Origin: DASZGI01 sp035938995
Lineage (GTDB): Bacteria; Actinomycetota; Actinomycetes; Streptomycetales; Catenulisporaceae
Assembly (NCBI RefSeq): GCF_035938995.1
Contig: NZ_DASZGI010000305.1
Span: 1-17,582, forward strand
Direction of reading: 5' to 3'
Length of the DNA: 17,582 nucleotides
Position numbers and translations under genes: made by a program. The notes under the pieces were generated by a model that made no database searches, had not been told where the DNA came from, and saw nothing but the letters and a program-made list of their open reading frames with translations. Positions 7,334 through 16,800 of this stretch are shown in pieces; position 1 is the stretch's first letter, and every line of letters begins with the position of its first letter.

Positions 7334-7387
7334 ACAGGCCGCTCCGCGACGCGCCGTACACCGGTTGCGCGCCGCGAAGCGGCCTGT
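7334..7387 (+). terminator. Strong hairpin terminator after the beta-propeller gene
   Basis: A perfect 10-bp outer stem, ACAGGCCGCT (7334-7343) with AGCGGCCTGT (7378-7387), continues inward through CGCG/CGCG and CGCGC/GCGCG past two single mismatches. It begins 42 nt after the stop codon. The downstream sequence is mildly T-rich (GCATTTCTGCGAATTT). Confidence 0.7.
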
Positions 7388-7609
7388 GCATTTCTGCGAA
7401 TTTCCGCCGGGTAAAGCGCGCCGACTTTCCGGTCTACGAGTCCTTATCCCGCCCTTACATCCCCTGGTGCAGGCTCGCCCGGATGCGAGAGCGTAAGGGT
7501 TCTGTCCACGCGACGCACGCGGACCGAATCCGGGATCTGTCAAGTCGAGCGCGCCAACGGCGCCCCTTCGGCGAGACCGCTTCGAATCCCGACGTCCGAT
7601 CAACACTAA
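7388..7609. other. Non-coding stretch between terminator and pseudogene
   Basis: I see no gene with start, ribosome binding site and family likeness here. The frame that opens at 7483 runs through this stretch but reads as Arg-rich noise. The upstream part of the following pseudogene (start codon and signal-peptide N-terminus) would be expected here and is not recognisable. Confidence 0.5.
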
Positions 7610-7985
7610 TCCGCCGCGACGGCATTCGCGACCGTCGCGCTCACCTGGTCCGCCGCGTTCGCGACCGCCCCCGTCCAGGACCCCATCCCGATCGGCCACA
7701 ACCAGCTCTTCATCGCGCTGGTGAACGGCAAGCCCGCCGACACCGTCGTCTGCCCCTTCCCGCCCACATCCGGCGAGCTCGGCAGCCCGACCTCAGGACA
7801 GTATGTCGAGGTCGAGCCCGACGTGACCGGTTCCGGCACGCCGTTCGGCTACACCGGCTCGGCCGCCGACCAGATCGACACGCTCTTCTCGCCCACCTCG
7901 GTGGCCAACCAGGCCATCGAGATCGACGACTACTTCGTGAAGGTGCCGATCCCCACCACGCTGCGCCTGCCTGCTCGGGCAGCGA
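7610..7985 (+). pseudogene. Remnant of a small secreted protein (start lost, 3' end lost)
   Basis: The frame opening at 7610 encodes the end of a signal peptide (ATAFATVALTWSAAFATA) and a mature-type sequence: PIPIGHNQLFIALVNG, VVCPFPPTSGELG and GYTGSAADQIDTLF, up to VPIPTTLRLP. This resembles a small secreted hypothetical protein I recall from streptomycetes, normally ending in a Cys-containing beta strand. A TAA (7607-7609) precedes the signal-peptide part with no start between, and the first in-frame GTG (7721) is inside the mature protein. Near 7967-7975 the sensible reading moves to another frame (CSGSEVVTCSFS), then transposase sequence begins. It is therefore broken at both ends; the function of the ancestor is unknown. 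Confidence 0.6.
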
Positions 7986-8195
7986 AGTGGTCACCTGCTC
8001 ATTCTCGGTGAACGCCACCTGCGGCGCAGGTTGGCCGAATACCTGCGCCACTACAATCACGCCCGGCCACATCGCGCGCTCGACCTGCAATCACCGCGTC
8101 CACCAACCACGGTCATCGACCCGGTCGAGCAGCGCCGAATCCGACGACGCACCATCCTCCGTGGACTGATCAACGAATACGAACGCGTAGCTTGA
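7986..8195 (+). pseudogene. 3' fragment of an integrase-core (rve) transposase
   Basis: In the frame ending at the TGA 8193-8195 the sequence reads LLILGERHLRR, LAEYLRHYNHARPHRALDL and then RRIRRRTILRGLINEYERVA. This is the typical C-terminus of actinobacterial IS481/IS3-like integrase-core transposases, where YNxxRPHR lies just after the last catalytic Glu. Only about 65-70 residues remain; the DDE core and helix-turn-helix are absent. It abuts the secreted-protein remnant in a different frame, so the joint lies somewhere in 7967-7995. The exact IS family is uncertain. Confidence 0.75.
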
Positions 8196-8208
8196 CCGTC
8201 AACTACCT

Positions 8209-8222
8209 GCCCTAAAAAGGGC
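8209..8222. repeat. Small stem-loop after the transposase fragment
   Basis: GCCCT (8209-8213) and AGGGC (8218-8222) flank AAAA. It is 13 nt beyond the transposase stop and could be a weak terminator or part of an IS end. The call is weak. Confidence 0.25.
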
Positions 8223-8310
8223 CTGATCAGCGCTCTAGCGGTAGTTTGTTGACTGCGGGCCGGGTCCGCTGTATGCCCTTGGTGGAGGGGCTTCTACGGT
8301 CCGGGGGTGT

Positions 8311-8757
8311 GTGATGATGCGGCGTCAGTCGGCTCCGGCGGCGCCGGGGCCGGGGCCGGGGCCGTTGGAGGGGTACGCGGCACGGTTCGACGACGTGTTT
8401 CGCTCGCTCGCGCAGCGGCGGAGTTTTCGCGAGTACCTGGTCGGGCTGCTCGCGCCGCGGGATCGGAACAAGACGCTGACGGCTTTGGCCGGGGCGGAGC
8501 CGGTGGTCGGGGCGCAGCATCCGGCGGTGCAGCGCTTGCACTTCTTCCTGTCCGAGGCCCGGTGGGACCACGAGCGGGTCAACGACCGCAGATTGGAGCT
8601 GCTGCTGGCGGACCCGGCCACCGTCCCGCACGGCGGCGGGGTGCTCCTGCTCGACGACTCTGGGGACCGCAAGGACGGCACGGCCACCGCGCACGTCGGC
8701 CATCAGTGGCTGGGCCGGTTGGGCAAGACCGACCGCGGCGTGGTCACGGTGACCACT
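8311..8757 (+). pseudogene. N-terminal fragment of an IS701-type transposase
   Basis: A GTG at 8311 (ATG also possible at 8314 or 8317) follows the purine-rich CGGGGG. It opens about 149 residues that match the start of IS701-family DDE transposases: REYLVGLLAPRDRNKTLTAL, LHFFLSEARWDHERVN and RLELLLADPATVPHGGG. The first catalytic block follows as LLLDDSGDRKDGTATAHVG, then GKTDRGVVTVTT. The homology stops at about 8755-8757. The frame then runs to 8925 through sequence that is really the antisense of an IS630-type gene. More than half of the usual protein is missing, including the later catalytic residues, so it cannot be active. Confidence 0.8.
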
Positions 8758-9424
8758 CGCTCTCGGCGCGCATCGCGCGCCCGGGGCCAGGCGGGAGCGG
8801 GAGATGGATGCGCATGCGGGCCTGGACACCGGGCTTCTCGTCGGCGCTTAGGACGTATTCGTCCTGGCCGAGCGGGCGTCCTTCCCATTCCCGCTGATAT
8901 AGGTCAAGGACTCGACCGGCCTTGAGGGCGAAGGCCGGGTCGCGAGGGAAGATCCAGGAACGGTGCTGCCAGGGTTTGATCGCGTCACCGGCGAGCCAGC
9001 GGCGGACCGTGGAGGGCGAGAGCACCGCGGTGATACCGGCCTCTACGGCATGGCGGGCCAGTTCCCAAGCGCTCCAACGGGCCAGTGGTGCCCCGCTGGC
9101 GGCGGGCATCTCGCAGGCCAGGGCCTTGACCTGAGCGGTGACCGTGGTGGGGAACACGCGTGGGCGCCCGGGGCGCGGGGCATCGCACAGTCCGTCGATG
9201 CCCCACTCACAGTACCGGCGCCGCCACTTGCGAGCGGTGTCTTGGCAGATGTCCAGCCGCTGCGCGATCGCGCAGTTCGCCACGCCCGAAGCCGCCAACA
9301 GCACGATCCGCGCCCGCAGCACCGTCCGCTGCGCCGCCGTGGCCCGACGCGACAGACCCTCCAGTTCGGCGCGCTCAGCATCACCAAGACATATGACATA
9401 AGGGCTCGAAGGCACGCACTCCAT
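8744..9424 (-). pseudogene. IS630-type transposase, truncated after the first catalytic Asp
   Basis: The N-terminal helix-turn-helix (LRARIVLLAASGVANCAIAQ, then DTARKWRRRYCEWGIDGL) and the GRPRVF linker identify an IS630-like transposase. A second DNA-binding part follows (STVRRWLAGDAIKPWQHRSW), then the first catalytic strand YVLSADEKPGVQAR. Family likeness ends at about RAMRAESEW (about 8756); the stop at 8744 lies inside IS701-derived sequence. About a third of the usual protein, with the remaining DDE residues, is missing. I prefer the ATG at 9424, because likeness to the family begins only there (PYVICLGDAERAEL) and the frame to 9550 overlaps the next gene antisense. It points towards the IS701 fragment. 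Confidence 0.82.
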
Positions 9425-9458
9425 GGTGCAGCCAGACAGGTAGGGCGCGATTAGTCCC

Positions 9459-9812
9459 ATGGCCAAGCCACCCGAGTCGACCAAGACCTCGCTGCGCCAG
9501 CGTCTGGCCGCCAGGGCACGCGAGCGCTGGCCCCAGCTGGCCGGGATCACCGTGCGCTGGCATGGCGAGTTCGCCTACATCGCCGGCCAACTGCCCGGCG
9601 GCACCAGCCTGCCACTGTGCCGACTGCGCTACAGCGGCTCCGCGAGCACCTGGGGCTTTGCCATCTACCGCGCCAGCCATGACAACTACGACAAGGCCGT
9701 CCTGCCCAGCGGCCGTCCCGCCAGCACCCCGCAAGAAGCCCTCGACTGCGCCTGCGGCCTCTACCTCGACGACCCCACAGCCTGGCTCAACCCGCCATCC
9801 CCGACGGATTAA
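9459..9812 (+). CDS. Conserved hypothetical 117-aa protein
   Basis: A complete small gene starts with ATG at 9459, has GC-rich third positions and no visible defects. I recall similar actinobacterial proteins of unknown function. The most distinctive segments are WPQLAGITVRWHGEFAYIAG, CRLRYSGSASTWGFAIYRAS and STPQEALDCACGLYLDDPTA. It has no signal peptide, membrane segment or recognised catalytic motif; a small soluble alpha/beta protein is likely. The ribosome binding site is weak. It is 34 bp from and divergent to the IS630-type remnant and ends against the IS3-type fragment, so it is either cargo of a mobile element or an older gene surrounded by insertions. No function is assigned. Confidence 0.65.
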   Translation: MAKPPESTKTSLRQRLAARARERWPQLAGITVRWHGEFAYIAGQLPGGTSLPLCRLRYSGSASTWGFAIYRASHDNYDKAVLPSGRPASTPQEALDCACGLYLDDPTAWLNPPSPTD

Positions 9813-10152
9813 CGGCCGCGACCACTAGCAGTTCACCATCTTCGTGCTCCCGCTCATCCCGGCGCACCTGCGCCCGCCTCCGCAGGCAGTAGTTGCTGCG
9901 GTCGGTCACAAGGATCCGGCATAGGTGCTTGATCGTGAACCGATTCCGAAGACGGTGGATGAACGCGAACCTCGCACGCGCGGGAGCCTGATGGATCAAC
10001 GGCGCCACGGCCTCGTGCAGAACCTCGTTCTCCACCCGCAACCGCTCAAGCTCCCGATGAAGCCGCCGCACCTCGGCACGGATTTCGGCATTCACGGCCA
10101 CCAACTCACGGTGATCAGTCGACGAGACTCGAGCAAGAACCCTGCCGTACAT
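9787..10152 (-). pseudogene. IS3-type transposase fragment
   Basis: The reading frame resembles the junction of the two parts of an IS3-family transposase: a coiled-coil/leucine-zipper-like segment (RLHRELERLRVENEVLHEA), then APLIHQAPARARFAFIHRLR and LCRILVTDRSNY, followed by the Arg-rich QVRRDEREHED. Family likeness ends near HEDGELL (about 9826), where the sequence should run on to the DDE core but instead meets the end of the 117-aa gene. The helix-turn-helix expected upstream of 10152 is also missing. Part of the hydrophobic core is degraded (NYCLRR where an aromatic-Trp pair is usual). It is an inactive remnant. Confidence 0.72.
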
Positions 10153-10419
10153 CCCGAAGCCCGAAGCCCTGTGTTACTGAACCTGCTCCAGGTCCATCAT
10201 CAACTCATAACGCCGTCGATAGTGGGAACGAACACCTACCACCGATCACACGAAGGGTGTGTTCTGAACCGTGTCGACTCCACCATCCCGCGCACGCCGC
10301 TTACCTGCCAGTTTCGTACGCTGCGACGCGCAACCCGTACAGCGAATCAGAACCCGCTGACGGCAACAGGAGCGCACACGAGGGCATCAGCTGACCGATC
10401 TGCGAAAAACGTCGAATCG
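10153..10419. other. Gap between immunity gene and IS3 remnant
   Basis: No convincing gene. A minus-strand frame of about 22 codons ending at a TAA near 10180 reads SHYRRRYELMMDLEQVQ. It could be the tail of another lost gene, but it is too short to name. No terminator-like hairpin for the immunity gene was recognised. Confidence 0.4.
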
Positions 10420-10818
10420 CTATTGGCCTTCAGTCCTACGTGTCACCTTTTCTCTAATCGCTCCCCAAGGATGGTCAGCGAGCGTTAGCAGTGCTTCAGG
10501 TGGCGTATTGGGGTGCCCAGCTACAGTTGAAGCAATTGATTCGTTCTTGTCCGCAGCAAGAAAAGCGAGAATATCAGGCGGGCATCGCCTCTTCGAGGCA
10601 ACTCCTTGGCGAACCCGCCAGTCAGGATCTCTCGCGAGCAGACGAAGAATCTCATCAGGGATCTTCTTGTTATGTGCGACGGCGAAGCGAAACTCGGGAT
10701 GATGCGTGACGAGGTTCATCCAAACGTCCAGCGGCGCATCCTCGAGTGCCGCCCGGCGGCGCTCCTCATCAACGTCGCTGCTCGCGAGCTGGATGAACTC
10801 GTCGACAGTCTCGATCAC
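10420..10818 (-). CDS. Probable immunity protein of the RHS toxin (LRV/HEAT-like repeats)
   Basis: This 132-aa cytoplasmic-type protein lacks a signal peptide and membrane segment. It is built of about four short helical repeats: WMNLVTHHPEFRFAVAHNKK, RLLARDPDWRVRQGVASKRR, FLAADKNESIASTVAGHPNT and LLTLADHPWGAIREKVTRR, each followed by a P-x-x-x-L turn (IPDEIL, CPPDIL, TPPEAL). This is the leucine-rich-repeat-variant (LRV)/HEAT pattern. The GTG start overlaps the toxin stop as GTGA (10815-10818), so translation is probably coupled and the protein made in fixed ratio to the toxin. Polymorphic toxin genes are normally followed directly by the gene that neutralises the C-terminal toxin, which is the basis for the call. 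Its GC is visibly lower than in the RHS shell. Direct inhibition of the 103-aa toxin is inferred. Confidence 0.75.
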   Translation of the reverse strand: MIETVDEFIQLASSDVDEERRRAALEDAPLDVWMNLVTHHPEFRFAVAHNKKIPDEILRLLARDPDWRVRQGVASKRRCPPDILAFLAADKNESIASTVAGHPNTPPEALLTLADHPWGAIREKVTRRTEGQ

Positions 10819-13800
10819 AGGCAGGACCCGATGCCCTTCATATTGACCGACTTAAGGTTCTTGAACGGAACAGACATCCCCGTTGCACCCTTCCACTTAC
10901 CAGTAATGAATTTCCCATTTGCGTCGGCGTCCGCATACCACTGCAAACCAGTGCTATTTTCCGTGTAGACCTTCCACGCTGAACCGCCGTGACCAGCCTG
11001 GTCTGGACTCCACCAATAAACAGTATCCGTGCTGTCCGGAGGCTGCTGGTAGTACATGGCCCCAAATGGCCCGCCGCGCATCACAGCAGTCGAACGCTGA
11101 GGAGTGATTGTCCAACCGCCGGGATCGTTGTGCACGAGGACGGGCGTGTCGCCGGCGACGACGTAGTACGAGTGGAGGTCGTCGATGGTGAGGTTGTAGG
11201 TGACTGTGGTGGCGGTGTAGTCACGCAGGGTGGCGACGGTGACGGTGTTGCCGTCACTGGTTTGCAGATGGTCGCCGGGGTGGAGCTGGTCGGCGTCGGT
11301 CCAGGCGTGGGTGGTTTGGTCCCAGTAGGGGTGGTGGGCGGTGCCGGTGATGGTGGCTGGACCGGTGGGAGTGGCGATGGTGACGTCGGTGTAGTCGCGG
11401 TCGGTGTAGGTGACGTGGACCGCGGTGACCGTGTGGGTTTGGTCCTTGGTGCCCGGGTCTGCGCCAGGCAGGTTGTTGGCGATCCTGTCGCCGACCTTGA
11501 CCTGGTCGATGGGCTTGCTGGCGCCGTCGGCCATCAGGATCGGGGTGGCGCCGGTGAAGGAATTGGTGGCGCAGCTGGCGAAGCCGCCCGGCTCGGGATC
11601 TGCTCCCAGGCGGCCCAGTGCGCTGCTGAGTGCGCCTTCGAATGCATTGCCGATGGCGAGTTGGAGGATGGCTGCGACGCCGTTGTCGAGCCCGATCTTC
11701 TTTTCGTAGACGGCTGCCGCGGCGGCGTCGCCTGCGCTGGTGTCGACTCCGGACAGCACGGTGGCGGCGCCGGATGCGGTCACCAGGAGCGGATCAGTCG
11801 TCTGTCGCCAGTCGTCTGCGCTTCCGATGGCGTTGACCTGTGCCGCGAGCAGAGCAAGGAGCGACTTGCCGCATACGTCGGGGTGCGCGGTACAGAGCCC
11901 GAGCCAGGAGCGGAGAGCCTCCTGGTGCTGCACGTTCACCGACGCGGAAGCATGGCTCGAGTTGAACGCGATCCCTTCGCCCCAGTTGGCGAGTTCCTGG
12001 AAGTGCGGGTTGCTGGTGTCGACAACGACTCCCCCGCCCACCACGGCGTACGAGCCGCTCCCGCTACCGCCGTTGCTCGGCGGCTGGGACGAACTGGTGG
12101 GACACGAATCGGGTCCAGGGCACGGATTGCCTGACGGGCCCTCGAAGCCCTGGTTCGGGTTGCCGCCGCACGGTCCGCTTTCGCCGCAGGCCATGAGCCC
12201 AGTGGGGTCGCTGCCGGTGACGGGGTTGTCGGCGGCGTAGCTGTAGCCGTTGAGTTGTTGAGGGCTGGCGGTTTCCAGGACGGGGTCGAGGCTGGTGAAG
12301 GTGCCGGTGGCCGGGTCGTACCAGCGGGCGCCGACGTCGGTGAGGCCGGTGGTGGGGTCCTGGGGCTTGTTCAGGAAGCCGTGGTTGTCCGGCCAGGTGG
12401 TGGGGGCGGTGCCGCGGGGGGCGCCGTAGGGGGTTTGCTGGCGCCAGACCGGGCTGGTCAGAGTGCTGCTCAGGGTGAGGGTGGAGGTGTTGTGCTGGTC
12501 AGTTAGCTCGAAGCTGTAGTTGCTGCCGGTGCCGGTGCGCACGGCCTGGGCGCCGCCGGGCAGCGCGTAGAAGCGGGTGGTGGTGGTCGTGCTGGTGCTG
12601 GTGTTCAGGGCGACTTGCTGGCCGGGCAGGTAGAGCGTGGTGGTGCCGGGGTCCTTCTGGAGCAGCAGGTTGCCGTCGGCGTCGTAGATGTAGCTGGAGC
12701 CGGCCGAGGCGGTGGTCAGAGCGGTCAGCTGGCCCAGGTCGTTCCAGGTGAGGGACTGCTGGCCCTGGGCGCTGGTGTTGCGCTGGGTCGTGTTGCCGGT
12801 TTGGTCGTAGCAGTAGGTGTTGTTGGTCGTGGTGCCGGACGGGCCGGTGACTGCGGCGGTTTGCAGCGTGTGTGTGCCGCCGGCGCTGGGGCAGCCGGGC
12901 GCGGTGCCGCCGTAGGTGTAGTTGGTGGTGGTGTCGCCTGTGCCCGAGGCGAGGGAGTGGTCGGTTTCGCTCTTGCGGGTGCCGTCGCTGTTGTACTGCC
13001 ACGTGGTCCAGTAGGCACCACCGGTGATGCCGTCACCGACGGTGGTGTGGCTGGTGCCGGTCGGGGTGGCGGCGCACTGGTCGGTCGCGGTCCAGGCCTG
13101 GGTGAGTCGGTCGAGCTTGTCGTACTGGTAGCACTGGGTCTCGGCCTGGGTGCCGTTGCGGGTCTCGGTTTGGCTGGTGGGGTTTCCTGCCAGGTCGTAG
13201 CGGTATTTGGTGTCGTCGATGGGGGTGGCGGAGACCGTGGTGTTGGCGATCTGCTGGTCGGTCAGCGCGCCGGTGTGCGGGTCGAAGGTGTTGGTCAGCG
13301 CGGCGTTCACGCTGCTCGAGCCGATGACTTCCTGCCCGACCTGGCCGAGGTCGGTGTAGGTGACGTTCTGCGTGTAGCCGGTCAGGCTGGCCAGGCCGGT
13401 CACGACGTCGAGGTTGTAGTACGTGCTGTAGCCGGTCACGACCGTCTCGGCGTCCAGGTTCCCGGCGGCCGGATAGGTCATGTCGCGCGGCAGTCCGGTG
13501 GTGGGTGTGTACGTCTGGCTATAGGTGTACGAGCCGGCGAGGGCTCCCTCGCTGGAGGGGATGGTGATGGTTTGGCCGAGCGACTCGCCGAACACGTTGA
13601 ACCCTGCGGACTGCGTGGTGTACGCGTTGCCGTTGACGTAAGCGGTTTCGGTGGTCAGGTGCCCGATGGGGTCCGTCAGGAGGGCGCCGTTGACCGTGGC
13701 GTTGTTGCTGTTGTCGTAGACCCAGGACGCCAGTTGGTTCGCAGAGGACTGGGACGCGACGGGCGCGTCGTACTGGCCGGTCTTGCGGTTAAGAGCGTCG

Positions 13801-16800
13801 TAGGTATACGAGAGCGTCTTGCCGCGGGCGTCCGTGGACTGGGTCAGGTTGCCGGCGAAGTCATAGGTGATGCCGGTGGTCGCTCCGGCGTCCGGGTCGT
13901 TGCTGGCGACGGCTTGGCCGAGCAGGTCGTAGCTGGTGTTCCAGTCGGCGCCGGTGGTGGCGTCCTTGACATCGGTCTGCTGGCCGACGTTGTCGAACAC
14001 GTAGTCGGTCGCCTGCGTGGTGCCGCCGGTGATGGTCACGGTGGTGATCGCGTTGCTGGTGCCGGCGCTCACCGTCGGCGCGGCGGTGTACTGGTCGAGC
14101 TCGGTGGTGCGGCCGAGAGCGTCGGTGACGGTCGCGGTCGCGGTGCCACCGGTGGGCGGCACGGTGATCGTCTTGTCGCCGGTGTACTGCGCGTAAGTGA
14201 TCTGATCGACGGTCGGCGAGACGCGGTTGTCCTCGGACTGCACTTCGACGGCGCGACCGAGCCCGTCATAGGCGGTGAGGGTCTGCTGGTCGACGAGGTT
14301 GTCAGCGACCTGCATCAGCGTGCCGTCGGGTGCGTTCTTCGGGTCCCAGTAGTCGGTGTTGGTTTTGACCACCAGGCCGTGGGTGTCGTAGAACGCGTCG
14401 CTGATCAGCCGCCCGCCCTGTGGGGTGGGAGTCTGGGTCTGGCGGGTGCGCAGCAGCGCGTCGAAGAGCGTCGTGGACGTGGCGTACTGGGATTCGTCGT
14501 TGAGCACCTGGGTGGTGACGACCGTGGGCGTGGTCTTCGTACCGTAGGCGTAGGAGTAGAGGTCATTGGCGGGTGCGCTGGTGGGCCGGCTGTACTTCCA
14601 CACCGCGGTGGTGCGCCCGATCCCGTCGTACTGGAGCTGGCTGGTGACCCCGTTGACGTCGGTGGTGCTGACCGGCAGTCCACGGTAGGGGTCCAGCGTG
14701 GCAGTCGAGGTCTGACCCAGCGGGTTGGTGGTGGCGACCGCCGTGGTGATCCCGTTGGTCGTGGTCGTGGCGTTCTTCGTCTCACGCCCGAGGCCGTCCC
14801 ACGTGTCGAGCGCACGCCCATAGCTGTCGTAGGTGCCCGCGGACTTGACCTGGTAGGTGAACGCGCCGCCGGTGTAGCCGTTGGCGATCTGGGCCTCGGA
14901 GACGTCGCCGTACACCGGCGCGGCCTGCGGCCAGATCGGCGCGGTCGACGGCTCGCTGGTCGAGCCGAGCGGTTGCAGGTCATAGAACGTGCGCACGTCC
15001 GACACGACGTCGGCCGGCCGGTTGACGCCGCCCGGAGGAGTCAGGGCATTGATCTGCGTGGCGCTCGGCGCGCTCGCCCCGCCGGGGTTGGCCCCGCCGC
15101 AGGGGTCTGCGTCGGTCTCCACCTCGGCGGGCAGTCCGGCCAGGTTCAGGCCGGTATTCGGCGCCGCGTAGCCGGTCGTCGTGCAGCGCTGCTGGTTGTT
15201 GCCGGTCAGCGCCAGGTCGCCGTGCTGGTAGACGACGGTGGGCAGGCCGAAGGTCGAGGTCGGCGAGTTGGGGTCGGTGTCGTACGCGGTGTCGGTCTCG
15301 GTCTTGCGCCAGGTGGTGGTGCCGCCGTCGGTCAGCGCCGTGCGGGTCCAGGACTCGACCGGGCCGGTCGCGTTCGCGGTCAGGTCCGGCAGGCCGGTAC
15401 CGGTGCGCGAGCGCGAGAGGGTCGGGGCGGAGACCCAGTAGGAGGTGATGGTCGAACCGGTGATCGGCCCGCCCTTGTAGTTGTAGCTCGTGGACTCCAG
15501 GGTGTCGCCGGCGAGCTGGTTCGTGTCGTCGTGGCTGCCGTTCTGGGAGTCCTTCAACGTGACCGCGGTGGTGTTGTCGTCGTCGGACATGCCGCGGTAG
15601 TACGTGGTCTCCTGCTGCGTGACCGGGTCAGAACTCTGACCGGCATAGGTGAGGACGTCCCCATAGCCCCGGTATTGGCCATAGGTGCGGTACTTCTCCT
15701 GCACCACCTCGTTGTCGTCGTAGTGCCAGGCCGGACCGGCGGGGTACTTGTACTCCGTGTACAGGCCCGCGGAGCCCCCGGAGGGATCCGTCTGGGTCAC
15801 CGAGTGCACGACGTATTTGTTGAACCAGTCCGTCAGCTGACCGCTGTTCGGCGGGGTCCAGTTCACCGGGAAGCAACTGCTGGTGTTCGCGGCCGGGTCC
15901 AGGGTGACCGGCGCCGTGCAGGGGTTGGTCAGTGCATAGGCCACCCCGATCTGGCTGCCGGTCTCCGTCGTCACCGTCTTGATACGCATGCGGTACAGCG
16001 CCGCCAGCCCGTCCGTGGCCGTGTTCACCCGGTTGGCTTCGGCCACGTAGTCGAAGGTCACCGCCGGTACGGGCACTGCGGCGCCCCCGGCGGAGGTGTC
16101 CTCGCCCTGGCGCTGTATCGAGCTGAGCCACAGTGTCGGGGCGGTATCGTCCCCGGTGGGCGGATAAATCTGCTTGAAGGTGTAACTGTCGACCGTGGTC
16201 CAGCCGGAGCCGTTGTTCTGCAGGGTGGTGATACCGGACAGGCTCACGGTGGACCAGAACGACGGGCTGGTCACCTGGCAGGCAGCCTTCGCCGCACAGT
16301 TCAGGTCATAGGGCACGTCCTGCCAGTTGGCCGAGTTGCTGCTGATCGGGTCACAGGTCGTGAAGCAGCGTTCCCCGGGGGTGAACTTGATCCTGTCGGG
16401 GACGGCGCCGTAGGCGTTGCCGTCGGTGAACCCGTAGTCGATGTGGTCCAGATGCGAGTCCCGCACATAGGAGACGTTCGCGGCGCCGTTGTTCTGGCCG
16501 TAGTAGTTGGTGTCCTGCCGGTAGTAGTAGGCCATCGCATTGTGGTGCGTGTCGGTGACGTAATCCAGGTTCCACCGATACGCCATCGTGCACACCGACG
16601 CGGTGAACCCCGCCGGGTTATAGCAGGGATCGGTCGAGTGCGCGGAATACACCGGCTCCGAGTCCACCGAGTTCGTCGCCGGTTTCCCGGACGTCCAGCC
16701 GGGTAGCTCGTTGCGGCCGAAGTCGAACTCGGTGCCGTCGCGTTCGATCACCCGCCAGTAGCCGTCGTCGTTGGTGCCGGCCCCGTTCCCGTTCCCGTTA

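Larger units (their letters stand above)
7986..10152. mobile_element. Cluster of truncated insertion sequences
   Basis: Fragments of four different transposase types (integrase-core, IS701, IS630, IS3) lie within 2.2 kb, none complete, plus one intact small gene. I could not identify matching terminal inverted repeats or target duplications. The cluster lies between the glucanase block and the toxin-immunity end of the RHS locus. Confidence 0.75.

Noticed and set aside
7581..7590. TTCGAATCCC, resembling a tRNA T-loop
   Set aside because: The flanking bases do not form a T-stem, and no acceptor or anticodon arms are present nearby.
7483..8169. A 228-codon plus-strand frame across the pseudogene region
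   Set aside because: Most of it is Arg-rich shadow. Only about 15 codons near 7970-8015 read sensibly, and these fall at the pseudogene joint.
9425..9550. N-terminal 42-residue extension of the IS630-type transposase
   Set aside because: The extension overlaps the 117-aa gene antisense and shows no likeness to the family; the ATG at 9424 fits better.
12200..15100. Repeated short motifs in the RHS gene as a CRISPR-like or satellite repeat
   Set aside because: They are degenerate YD-repeat coding units with variable spacing, not exact DNA repeats.
12615..16706. A 1363-codon open frame on the plus strand opposite the RHS gene
   Set aside because: It is Gly/Val/Arg-rich without domains and lies exactly opposite a gene with clear RHS motifs; such frames arise from GC-rich third positions.
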